6,613 nt of DNA from Nitrospira sp. (GCA_005239945.1 SBAY01000024.1:1-6613); one strand, 5' to 3'. Positions 1-6,452 are shown, numbered from the stretch's first letter. Notes: a model not told the origin generated them from the sequence alone. Numbers and translations: made by a program.

Positions 1-105
1 GTCGCTACGCTCCATCCCATCTTCCACCAGCCATACCATTACACAGTTATCTAGATTACTCAATTATAAACATCAATATAACATATTATACGAGGAGGTT
101 AAGAA

Positions 106-945
106 ATGCTGAAAAAGAGTTTGATAAGTAGTTTGCTCTGCTTGAGCCTAATAGGTTGTGGCAGAGGTCAACAAGGAACAGATTCTATCCAGATTAAGGG
201 TTCAGATACCATGGTAAATCTGATTCAGGCTTGGGCAGAAAGGTTTATGGAGCATAACCGAGGTTCATTTGTGGCGGTAACCGGTGGTGGGTCAGGAACA
301 GGTATTGCCGCCCTGCTAAATAAAACCTGTAATATCGCGGCCTCATCCAGAAAAATAGATGCAGAAGAACTGGAATTGGCAAAGGCCAAAGGAATCGAAC
401 CAAAGGAATTTACTGTTGCCCTTGATGGAATAGTTGTGGTGGTTCATCCTTCTAACCCGATTGAAAAACTTACTATTGCCCAACTTTCTGATATTTTCAG
501 CGGTAAGATTACCAACTGGAAGGATATTGGTGGCAAAGAGGGTAAGATTGTGGTCTTGTCAAGAGAGGTCAATTCAGGCACCTATGTCTATTTTAAGGAG
601 CATGTCCTGGGGGAGGGAAGCGAATACACGGAAGATGCCCTGCTTCTCCCTTCTTCCCAGTCAGTGGCAGATGAGGTAGCTCAGAATCCGAATACCATTG
701 GTTATTATGGGATGGGATACATTAGCCCAAAGCAGAAGGCTATTGCGGTGGCTAAGGATAAAGACAGCCCCTTTGTCCCACCCACCATTGAGAATGTAAA
801 AGGTGGCAGTTACTACATCTCCCGCCCCCTGTTAGTGTACACCAACGGTGAGCCAGCCGGTATGGTGAAAAAATTCCTGGATTTCATAATGAATGAAGAG
901 GGACAGAAGATTGTAAGAGAGATTGATTTTGTGCCGGTCAACTAA
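106..945 (+). CDS. pstS: Phosphate ABC transporter substrate-binding lipoprotein PstS
   Basis: Periplasmic or surface phosphate-binding protein that delivers phosphate to the PstCA channel. The 279-residue product begins with a lipoprotein signal: Lys3-Lys4, a hydrophobic stretch, then the lipobox LIGC with Cys18 as the predicted lipidated residue. Phosphate-pocket motifs of the family are visible: GSDTM at 32-36, GGGSGTGI at 60-67, SSR at 80-82, Asp108, and SREVNSGTY at 152-160. At 279 residues it belongs to the shorter PstS-like group rather than the ~346-residue Escherichia coli type. The ATG is set by AGGAGG at 93-98, seven bases upstream. It is the first gene of the pst cluster and is followed by a 145-base gap with a strong hairpin. 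No convincing Pho box or sigma-70 promoter could be assigned in the 105 bases upstream. Family assignment is firm; phosphate specificity follows mainly from the operon. Confidence 0.96.
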   Translation: MLKKSLISSLLCLSLIGCGRGQQGTDSIQIKGSDTMVNLIQAWAERFMEHNRGSFVAVTGGGSGTGIAALLNKTCNIAASSRKIDAEELELAKAKGIEPKEFTVALDGIVVVVHPSNPIEKLTIAQLSDIFSGKITNWKDIGGKEGKIVVLSREVNSGTYVYFKEHVLGEGSEYTEDALLLPSSQSVADEVAQNPNTIGYYGMGYISPKQKAIAVAKDKDSPFVPPTIENVKGGSYYISRPLLVYTNGEPAGMVKKFLDFIMNEEGQKIVREIDFVPVN

Positions 946-960
946 AGTAGGCGTAATCGT

Positions 961-1063
961 TCAGGTATCAGGTGTCAGGTATCAGGTAGGGAGGAGATAG
1001 GAGAGAGAAATTTTTCTCTAATTCTTCTCTCCTTCTTACCTGATACCTGACACCTGATACCTG
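961..1063. repeat. Heptamer-built inverted repeat / long hairpin between pstS and pstC
   Basis: The left arm 962-988 and right arm 1037-1063 are perfect reverse complements over 27 bases. The left arm is four tandem copies of the heptamer TCAGGTR (961-988); the right arm carries the same unit on the other strand. The interior continues as an imperfect purine/pyrimidine stem and ends in AGAGAAA (1004-1010) pairing with TTTCTCT (1013-1019). No T-tract follows the right arm, so this is not a canonical intrinsic terminator. It sits after the pstS stop and 27 bases before the pstC start. There it could protect the pstS 3' end or lower downstream expression (inference). It looks like a dispersed intergenic repeat. 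Confidence 0.9.
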
Positions 1064-1076
1064 CAGGAACATCCAT

Positions 1077-1080
1077 GGAG
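1077..1080 (+). promoter_or_regulatory. Shine-Dalgarno GGAG supporting the pstC TTG start
   Basis: GGAG lies ten bases before the TTG at 1091. No ATG or GTG in the pstC frame exists between the upstream stop (1055-1057) and the first transmembrane segment, so this site favours TTG initiation. A second AGGA at 1065-1068 is spaced six bases from an out-of-frame ATG at 1075. Confidence 0.5.
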
Positions 1081-1090
1081 CGAAAATACC

Positions 1091-1978
1091 TTGCTAAAGA
1101 AAAGATGGAATCATAAAAAAATATTTGAATGGGGAATCGAAGGCCTTATCAAACTAAGTGGAATAGTTTCTATCATCCTGGTAGGGTTAATCTTTATCTT
1201 TCTATTAAAAGAAGGTATTTCTGTCTTTAAGATAGTTAACCCCATAAACTTCATATTGGGCAAAGAGTGGCATCCCGTATCCAAACCACCTGATTTTGGA
1301 ATTTTATCCCTAATCTTAGGTTCTTTTGCCGTCACCCTCGGGGCAGCAATTATTGCCTTACCGCTTGGGGTGACCAGTGCTATATTCATTGCCGAGGTAA
1401 CTACTGGCAAAACAAAGGAGATGCTCAAGATTGGGATTGAGTTTTTAGCCGCCATCCCCAGTGTGGTCATAGGCTTCGTTGGCATAGTGGTCCTGGCCCC
1501 TGTTATTCAAAAGGTGTTTGACCTGCCCACCGGACTTACGGTCCTGACCGGTTCTATCATGCTCTCCATTATGGCTATGCCTACCATTGTAAGTATATCT
1601 GAGGATGCTATCACTGCTGTGCCAAAGAGATACCGTGAAGCGGCCTTAGCCCTTGGGGCTACCCGCTGGCAGACTATCTGGCGAGTGGTGCTTCCGTCTG
1701 CCTCTGGCGGCATAGTAGCTGCCTGTATGTTAGGAATAGGCAGGGTAATTGGGGAGACCATGGCCGTAATGATGGTTACAGGAAATGCACCCAGAATCCC
1801 ACACAGCCTGCTTGAGCCAGCCAGAACTCTTACATCTACCATTGCCGCAGAAATGGGAGAAACCGTTCAGGGCAGTGAGCATTATTTTGCCCTCTTTGCT
1901 ATTGGCATTGTTCTATTCATAATTACCTTTGTTATAAATTTTACCGCCGACCTTTTTTTACATAAGGAGAAGGTATGA
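1091..1978 (+). CDS. pstC: Phosphate ABC transporter permease PstC (TTG start)
   Basis: Inner-membrane half of the phosphate channel, pairing with PstA and coupled to the PstB ATPases. The 295-residue protein shows about six hydrophobic segments, near 22-40, 70-91, 114-137, 147-167, 204-230 and 265-287. The cytoplasmic coupling loop REAALALGATRWQTIW (182-197) is a classic EAA motif with its conserved Gly. RVIGETMAV (218-226), typical of PstC, follows. The start is inferred as TTG at 1091; the only other in-frame candidate is CTG at 1061, inside the upstream repeat. A 13-codon ATG frame (1075-1116) overlaps the start. The stop overlaps the pstA start as ATGA (1975-1978), indicating translational coupling. 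Length and motifs are normal for PstC; only the exact N-terminus is uncertain. Confidence 0.95.
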   Translation: MLKKRWNHKKIFEWGIEGLIKLSGIVSIILVGLIFIFLLKEGISVFKIVNPINFILGKEWHPVSKPPDFGILSLILGSFAVTLGAAIIALPLGVTSAIFIAEVTTGKTKEMLKIGIEFLAAIPSVVIGFVGIVVLAPVIQKVFDLPTGLTVLTGSIMLSIMAMPTIVSISEDAITAVPKRYREAALALGATRWQTIWRVVLPSASGGIVAACMLGIGRVIGETMAVMMVTGNAPRIPHSLLEPARTLTSTIAAEMGETVQGSEHYFALFAIGIVLFIITFVINFTADLFLHKEKV

Positions 1979-2829
1979 AAAAACTATCCCCAAAAATAAC
2001 CCAGAAAATCGTTTTTTCCTTGCTTTCTCTTGCCACGCTGTTAGCCATGGTCCCGGTGGTATTAATTGTTCTGATAATTATTAAGAATGGGCTCGGGGCG
2101 ATAAACTGGGAGTTTTTAACTACCGCCCCTCGAAATGGTATGCGGGAGGGGGGAATACTGCCGGCTATTGTCGGAACCTTTTGCCTGGTTACCGGGGCAG
2201 TTGTTTTCGCCGTGCCAGTAGGTGTGTTTGCCGCTATCTACCTGAACGAATATGCTAAGAAGAACTGGTTGACCAGACTAATTCGGCTGGCTATTATCAA
2301 TCTGGCTGGTGTCTCATCAGTAGTCTATGGTCTTTTTGGCTTAGGGCTTTTTGTTATCTTTCTGAAGTTTGGTGCCTCTATTTTAGCGGGTGCTATGACA
2401 TTAGCCATTATGAATTTGCCGGTAATTATCACTGCTACCCGTGAAGCCCTGGCTAATGTGCCTCAGTCTTTTCGTGAGGTAAGTCTATCTTTAGGTGCCT
2501 CCAAATGGCAAACCATCTGGCATGTAGTGCTTCCAAATGCTATTCCTGGTATTCTTACTGGCATTATCCTTGAAATCAGTAGGGCGGCTGGGGAAACTGC
2601 ACCCATTCTTTTTACGGTAGCCGCCTTTTATCTGCCAGGCTTCCCTACATCTGTATTTGACCAGGTTATGGCACTACCCATGCACCTTTATGCCATCTCA
2701 ACCCAAATTCCAAATATCGGGCTTGATGTCCGCTATGGCACGGCCCTGGTTCTGCTTGGGGTGGTATTAGGGGTTAATTCCGTAGTCATAATTATTCGGG
2801 CAAGATTAAGGAGAAGACAAAAATGGTAG
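1975..2829 (+). CDS. pstA: Phosphate ABC transporter permease PstA
   Basis: Second permease subunit of the phosphate channel, 284 residues with about six membrane segments (near 11-36, 62-90, 104-130, 134-153, 190-218 and 253-276) and a basic C-terminal tail (RARLRRRQKW). The coupling loop is REVSLSLGASKWQTIW (167-182), recognisable as an EAA loop although the motif reads EVS. RAAGETAP (203-210) is characteristic of PstA and parallels RVIGETMAV of PstC. The ATG at 1975 overlaps the pstC stop by 4 nt and has AAGGAG at 1964-1969, five bases upstream. Its TAG overlaps the pstB1 start by 7 nt, so pstC, pstA and pstB1 are probably translated as a coupled unit. Confidence 0.96.
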   Translation: MKKLSPKITQKIVFSLLSLATLLAMVPVVLIVLIIIKNGLGAINWEFLTTAPRNGMREGGILPAIVGTFCLVTGAVVFAVPVGVFAAIYLNEYAKKNWLTRLIRLAIINLAGVSSVVYGLFGLGLFVIFLKFGASILAGAMTLAIMNLPVIITATREALANVPQSFREVSLSLGASKWQTIWHVVLPNAIPGILTGIILEISRAAGETAPILFTVAAFYLPGFPTSVFDQVMALPMHLYAISTQIPNIGLDVRYGTALVLLGVVLGVNSVVIIIRARLRRRQKW

Positions 2830-3587
2830 ATAAGTTAGCCAGGATAGTAACAGAAGAACTAAATGTCTGGTATGGTGCCCATCAGGCACTTAAATCCATT
2901 TCTCTAAAGGTTGAGGCAAATGAAATTTTAGGTATAATCGGGCCAGCCAATAGTGGGAAAAGTACATTTCTACAGGTACTCAATCGTTTGATTGACCTGA
3001 AGCCACAGACCAGGGTATCAGGTCGAATATTAATAGATAATCAGGAGATATTTGGGGCTAACATTGATGTGGAGGCACTGAGACGAAAGATAGGCATGAT
3101 TTTTGCTCTACCTATACCGCTTCCTATGTCTATATTTGATAATATTGCCTATGGACCAAGAAGGAATGGAATAAAGAAGAAGTCCATGCTTGAAGAAATT
3201 GTGGAAGAGAGTTTAAAGGCCGCCTACCTATGGGATGAGGTAAAGGATAGGCTCTCTGACTCGGGCTTAAACCTTTCTGGTGGTCAGCAACAAAGATTAT
3301 GTATTGCCCGCACCCTGGCTCTTAAGCCTGAGGTCATCCTTTTTGATGAACCCTGTTCAGGACTTGATCCTGTATCCACAGGTAAAGTGGAAGAGGCTAT
3401 GCTTGAATTGAAAAAAAACTATACCCTGGTATTGGTAACCAATAATACTAAACAGGCCAGTCGCGTAGCGGATCGTACAGCTTTCTTTTTAATGGGAGAA
3501 CTGATTGAAATAAACAATACTCAAGAGATGTTTACTGTCCCCAGGGATAAACGCACAGAAGACTATATCTCTGGAAGATTCGGATGA
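2823..3587 (+). CDS. pstB: Phosphate ABC transporter ATPase subunit 1, lacking Q-loop Gln and H-loop His
   Basis: Cytoplasmic PstB-family ATPase, 254 residues. Visible elements are A-loop Tyr17, Walker A GPANSGKST (40-48, catalytic Lys46), intact signature LSGGQ (151-155), Walker B VILFDEP with Asp175 and Glu176, and D-loop SGLD (179-182). Two key residues are missing. The Q-loop normally read as FQxPxPFP is FALPIPLP, with Ala95 (GCT, 3105-3107) in place of Gln. The H-loop normally read as VTHN is VTNN, with Asn207 (AAT, 3441-3443) in place of His. Walker A also differs from the usual GPSGCGKST. The rest of the family pattern is intact, including the C-terminal TEDYISGRFG, so it does not look like a decaying gene. 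The ATG overlaps the pstA stop by 7 nt, with AAGGAG at 2808-2813. Probably works with PstB2 in a heterodimer (inference). Confidence 0.93.
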   Translation: MVDKLARIVTEELNVWYGAHQALKSISLKVEANEILGIIGPANSGKSTFLQVLNRLIDLKPQTRVSGRILIDNQEIFGANIDVEALRRKIGMIFALPIPLPMSIFDNIAYGPRRNGIKKKSMLEEIVEESLKAAYLWDEVKDRLSDSGLNLSGGQQQRLCIARTLALKPEVILFDEPCSGLDPVSTGKVEEAMLELKKNYTLVLVTNNTKQASRVADRTAFFLMGELIEINNTQEMFTVPRDKRTEDYISGRFG

Positions 3588-3593
3588 GGATAG

Positions 3594-3733
3594 TAGGGCA
3601 GATATAGTGGTTATTAACCAAAGGTGCTCAGGTAAAATTATTTTGGATTTTGGATTTAAATCGCAAATCAAAAATTCGTTTCTTGGATGAGCACTTTTGG
3701 TTAATAACCACTATAGACCTTTCGCTTGCCCTA
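3594..3733. repeat. Long palindrome between pstB1 and pstB2 (MITE-like or regulatory hairpin)
   Basis: Almost the whole pstB1-pstB2 gap folds on itself. The main arms 3603-3630 and 3688-3715 match over 28 bases with one G-T pair. An outer stem TAGGGCA (3594-3600) / TGCCCTA (3727-3733) encloses them with an unequal internal loop. The interior has a further stem, GATTTTGGATTT (3646-3657) against 3665-3676, with one mismatch and a 7-base loop. Two ATTTTGG heptamers (3640-3653) lie inside. No T-tract follows. The outer stems are flanked by TA on each side if read as TA-GGGCA...TGCCC-TA, as IS630/mariner-type MITEs would be. Palindromy makes that test weak, and no transposase is present. Confidence 0.85.
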
Positions 3734-3737
3734 TAAT

Positions 3738-3742
3738 GGAGG
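3738..3742 (+). promoter_or_regulatory. Shine-Dalgarno GGAGG that leaves the pstB2 start ambiguous
   Basis: GGAGG directly abuts the ATG at 3743 (zero spacing) but is six bases from the in-frame TTG at 3749. An in-frame stop (TAA, 3734-3736) rules out any start further upstream. Spacing therefore favours TTG, codon type favours ATG; the choice changes the protein by two residues. Confidence 0.6.
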
Positions 3743-4498
3743 ATGGATTTGTCAATCATAATTACAAAGGACCTAAACCTATACTATGGTAATTTTCAGG
3801 CTCTTAGAGAAATTAATCTTGAGGTTCAACCAAATAAAATTACAGCCTTGATTGGACCATCAGGTTGTGGGAAGTCAACCCTGCTGCGGGTGTTCAATCG
3901 GATGAATGATCTGATCGAAGGAGTAAGGATTGAAGGAAAAGTTATTATTGAGGATGAAGATGTGTATCATCCAAAGACAGATTTGATTAAGCTGCGAAAG
4001 AAGGTAGGGATGGTTTTCCAACGACCAAATCCCTTTCCTCTTTCGGTATTTGAAAATGTTGCCTTTGGTCTCAAAATTCATGGTCTATCCAGAGAAAGAA
4101 TCAATGAAGTAGTGGAGGAGTCTTTGAAAAGGGTGATGTTGTGGGATGACTTAAAGGATAAACTACATACCCCGGCACTCAAACTTTCACTTGAGCAACA
4201 GCAACGACTATGTATTGCCCGACTTATGCCAGTAAAACCTGACATTCTGCTTATGGATGAACCATGTTCAGCTTTAGATCCAATTGCTACACAGAGAATA
4301 GAAGAATTAATGCACTGGCTGAAACAGAATTATACTATTGTCATCGTTACTCATAATATGCAGCAAGCAGCCAGGGTTTCGGATGAGACAGGATTTATGT
4401 TGTTGGGTGAATTGGTGGAATTTGGAATGACTGAGCAGATATTTACTACTCCAGCCAAAAGACGCACCGAGGAATATATTACAGGGAGATTTGGATAA
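3743..4498 (+). CDS. pstB: Phosphate ABC transporter ATPase subunit 2, degenerate signature motif
   Basis: Second PstB-family ATPase, 251 residues. A-loop tyrosines 14/15, canonical Walker A GPSGCGKST (38-46, Lys44), Q-loop FQRPNPFP with Gln93, Walker B ILLMDEP with Asp172 and Glu173, D-loop SALD and H-loop VTHN with His204 are all intact. The ABC signature is not: LSGGQ is replaced by LSLEQ (148-152; codons CTT TCA CTT GAG CAA at 4184-4198), which removes both glycines that contact the ATP gamma-phosphate of the partner subunit. This is the mirror image of PstB1, which has a good signature but lost its Q- and H-loop residues. Both proteins share the C-terminal pattern TE(D/E)YI(S/T)GRFG, so they are paralogues. 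The start may be ATG 3743 or TTG 3749. phoU follows after 69 bases. Confidence 0.94.
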   Translation: MDLSIIITKDLNLYYGNFQALREINLEVQPNKITALIGPSGCGKSTLLRVFNRMNDLIEGVRIEGKVIIEDEDVYHPKTDLIKLRKKVGMVFQRPNPFPLSVFENVAFGLKIHGLSRERINEVVEESLKRVMLWDDLKDKLHTPALKLSLEQQQRLCIARLMPVKPDILLMDEPCSALDPIATQRIEELMHWLKQNYTIVIVTHNMQQAARVSDETGFMLLGELVEFGMTEQIFTTPAKRRTEEYITGRFG

Positions 4499-4510
4499 TT
4501 AGTGGGGAGA

Positions 4511-4540
4511 ATAGGTCTTTATGAGACCTATAAGACCTAT
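4511..4540 (+). repeat. Small hairpin with two alternative 3' arms before phoU
   Basis: ATAGGTCT (4511-4518) is followed by two direct copies of its reverse complement, AGACCTAT at 4524-4531 and 4533-4540. The first gives an 8-bp stem with a 5-base loop. The second gives a 9-bp stem (4511-4519 with 4532-4540) with a 12-base loop. It lies between the pstB2 stop and the phoU ribosome binding site. It could tune phoU translation or simply be a fragment of a tandem repeat; function is not shown. Confidence 0.6.
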
Positions 4541-4567
4541 AATTACAAGGACAAGGAGGAAATAAAA

Positions 4568-5239
4568 ATGACAAGATTTTTTGATGAGGAACTAAAGGAA
4601 TTAAAGGAAAAAATAGTTTATATGGCTGGGATAGCCGAGAAGATGATAGAGATAGCTATAAGGGGATTAATCGAGAGAAACAAGGACCTGTCGAAGGAGG
4701 TATTTAAATATGAGAAAGAGATAAATATGCTTCATATCGAGGTAGATGACTTATGTATAAAACTCATTGCCCTCAGGCAGCCAACAGCCGTAGATTTGAG
4801 ACTTATTACCGCCGCGATGAAGATAAATAGTGAATTGGAGCGAATGGGTGACCAGGCAGTTAATATCTCCGAAAATACAGCTATCTATTTAGACCATCCG
4901 GAGTTAAAACCGTTAATCGATACCCCGCGAATGGCAGAAATAGCCAGAGAGATGGTTAAAGATAGTATTAATTCATTTATTGAAAAGGATGAGGCATTAG
5001 CTCGGTCGGTGCTTAATCGGGATGATGAAGTAGATGGATTAAGAGACCAGATATTCCGTGAACTTTTAACCTATATGATTTCAGACCCAACAACCATTCA
5101 CCGGGCATTATGTCTTATCCTTATTGCCCGAAATATCGAACGAATTGCAGACCATGCCACTAATATTTGCGAAGATACTATATTCATGGTTCTGGGTAAG
5201 GATATAAGACACCATATTGAAGAAAGTTGGAAAATCTGA
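4568..5239 (+). CDS. phoU: Phosphate signalling / transport regulator PhoU
   Basis: Cytoplasmic, membrane-associated protein that links the Pst transporter to the phosphate-sensing kinase and restrains uptake. The 223-residue, all-helical product has the two-fold PhoU repeat, each half carrying the metal-binding E(R)xxxD pattern: ERMGDQAVNISE at 91-102 and ERIADHATNICED at 191-203. The start chosen is ATG 4568, with AGGAGG at 4554-4559 eight bases upstream. An in-frame GTG at 4502 would add 22 residues read through the hairpin repeat, lacks a good ribosome binding site and is not supported. It is the last gene of the pst cluster, in its usual position after pstB. No sensor kinase or response regulator gene accompanies it here. 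Confidence 0.96.
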   Translation: MTRFFDEELKELKEKIVYMAGIAEKMIEIAIRGLIERNKDLSKEVFKYEKEINMLHIEVDDLCIKLIALRQPTAVDLRLITAAMKINSELERMGDQAVNISENTAIYLDHPELKPLIDTPRMAEIAREMVKDSINSFIEKDEALARSVLNRDDEVDGLRDQIFRELLTYMISDPTTIHRALCLILIARNIERIADHATNICEDTIFMVLGKDIRHHIEESWKI

Positions 5240-5256
5240 GGGAGGCCAGAATTTGG

Positions 5257-5330
5257 AGGACGGAAGCCCGAACTTGTTCGGGAAAAAGAACCTTAACAAG
5301 TTGAGGCATTCGTTGAGGCTTCCGTATCCT
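5257..5330. repeat. Structured repeat between convergent phoU and tgt
   Basis: Nested pairings are visible. The outer stem is ACGGAAGCC (5260-5268) with GGCTTCCGT (5317-5325), extended by AGG/CCT (5257-5259, 5328-5330) across a 2-base bulge. The inner stem is AACTTGTT (5271-5278) with AACAAGTT (5295-5302). A competing local hairpin is CCCGAAC (5267-5273) with GTTCGGG (5276-5282). GTTGAGGC is directly repeated at 5300-5307 and 5312-5319. It lies between two convergent genes, where a bidirectional terminator would be expected. The only T-rich run fitting that role is TTCTTTTT on the - strand (5290-5283), after a weak imperfect hairpin (5291-5306), so terminator function is uncertain. Confidence 0.6.
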
Positions 5331-5348
5331 TTCAAAATAAAGTTTTGA

Positions 5349-6452
5349 TTAATAATTGCTATATCTTCCCATAAACTCCTTTTTAAATTCCAGAAACCTA
5401 TCCTGGACGATAGCCTCTCGGATTTTTCGCATCAAATCAATAAAAAAGTATAGGTTATGTGTCGTAGTTAGTCGGACGCCGAGGATTTCATCTGCCTGAA
5501 TAAGATGTCTGATGTATGCCCGTGAATAATTTTGGCAGGTATAACAGCCGCAATCCGGGTCAATTGGAGAAAAATCATCTGCACAAGGGGCATTCCTGAT
5601 AACTAATGGGCCATTTGAGGTGAATACCTGACCTGTCCTGGCATGTCTTGTTGGCATAACACAGTCAAACATATCTACACCCAATTCTACAGCCCTTAAA
5701 ATATCCTCTGGAGGACCTACACCCATTAAATATTTAGGTTTGTTATCTGGTAATTCAGGCACGGTGTATTCTAGTACTTCAAAAAGCAATTCCTTTGGTT
5801 CTCCGACACTCACACCACCAATTGCATATCCATCGAAGTCTAATTTAACTAATTCCGCTATATTTTGTATCCGCAGGTCTTTATAAAAATTGCCTTGCAC
5901 AATAGCAAAAAGGGCTAAATTTTCTCCATGTTTTCTATCCTTGCATCTTTTTGCCCAAAGTGTCGTTCTATCCTTTGCCTCTTTTGCCCTGTCATATTCA
6001 CAGGGATATGGAGCGCATTCATCTAAAATCATAATTATATCCGAACCGAAGGCTAATTGTAAATCCGTTGCCACTTCTGGAGTAAAAATGTGGTATGACC
6101 CATCAATGTGGGATTGAAATTTTACCCCTTCATCTGTAATCTTGCGTAATGCCCCTAAACTAAATACCTGGTATCCACCACTATCAGTCAATATTGATTT
6201 ATCCCAGTGCATAAATTGGTGCAGACTACCTGCCTTTTGAATTATTTTTATCCCCGGCCGTAAATAAAGATGATAGGTATTACCCAGAATAATCTCTGCC
6301 CCTATACTTTTAAGTTCCTCCGAACTCATACATTTAACCGTCGCTTGAGTACCAACAGGCATAAATACAGGGGTATTAATCTTATTATGAGCAGTGGTTA
6401 TCTCCCCTACCCTTGCTTTGCAATCTTTGGCTTGTTTGATTAATTTAAATAT
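5349..6452 (-). CDS. tgt: Queuine tRNA-ribosyltransferase (TGT), apparent non-ATG start
   Basis: Replaces G34 of GUN-anticodon tRNAs with preQ1 in queuosine synthesis; a cytoplasmic TIM-barrel enzyme. Numbered from the predicted start (367 residues), key sites are substrate-pocket ILTDSGGYQVFSLG with Asp90, MILDEC with Asp144, IGGVSVGEP, and VDMFDCVMPTRHARTG with nucleophile Asp263. The zinc ligands are Cys301, Cys303 and Cys306 in CGCYTC, plus His332. The first ATG (6362) would begin at MPVGTQATVK and drop about 30 conserved residues. The frame continues upstream with family-like sequence (ARVGEI, then NTPVFMPVGT). There is no ATG, GTG, TTG or CTG before the stop at 6506-6504. AGGAGG (6466-6461) lies eight bases before ATA at 6452-6450, which would give (M)FKLIKQ, matching the usual MxFxL start. 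Convergent with phoU; no other queuosine gene is present. Confidence 0.92.
   Translation of the reverse strand: MFKLIKQAKDCKARVGEITTAHNKINTPVFMPVGTQATVKCMSSEELKSIGAEIILGNTYHLYLRPGIKIIQKAGSLHQFMHWDKSILTDSGGYQVFSLGALRKITDEGVKFQSHIDGSYHIFTPEVATDLQLAFGSDIIMILDECAPYPCEYDRAKEAKDRTTLWAKRCKDRKHGENLALFAIVQGNFYKDLRIQNIAELVKLDFDGYAIGGVSVGEPKELLFEVLEYTVPELPDNKPKYLMGVGPPEDILRAVELGVDMFDCVMPTRHARTGQVFTSNGPLVIRNAPCADDFSPIDPDCGCYTCQNYSRAYIRHLIQADEILGVRLTTTHNLYFFIDLMRKIREAIVQDRFLEFKKEFMGRYSNY

Noticed and set aside
1..54. C-terminal end of an upstream gene (open frame from base 1 to TAG 52-54)
   Set aside because: Only 17 codons are visible with no recognisable motif; cannot be told from chance.
37..90. Possible Pho box and promoter upstream of pstS (TTACAC, TTATCT, TTACTC; CAGTTAT; TATAAC at 77-82)
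   Set aside because: The half-sites are irregularly spaced and match neither the E. coli CTGTCAT direct repeat nor the Gram-positive TTnACA repeat well. No -35 at correct spacing goes with the -10-like hexamers.
1037..1063. Intrinsic terminator after pstS
   Set aside because: The hairpin is strong but is not followed by a T-tract, and pstC continues the operon.
1111..1842. Antisense open frames on the - strand opposite pstC
   Set aside because: No ribosome binding sites or recognisable domains; they mirror the coding bias of pstC.
2823..3587. pstB1 as a decaying pseudogene
   Set aside because: The frame is intact, translationally coupled to pstA, and Walker A Lys, Walker B Asp/Glu, LSGGQ and D-loop are all kept; the losses are limited to the Q and H loops.
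3732..3737. Perfect TATAAT as a promoter for pstB2
   Set aside because: No -35 element or TGn extension is present, and transcription would begin around the pstB2 start codon, past its Shine-Dalgarno.
4502..4567. GTG start for phoU adding 22 residues
   Set aside because: The extension translates the intergenic hairpin, lacks a good ribosome binding site and is unlike PhoU N-termini; ATG 4568 has AGGAGG at eight bases.
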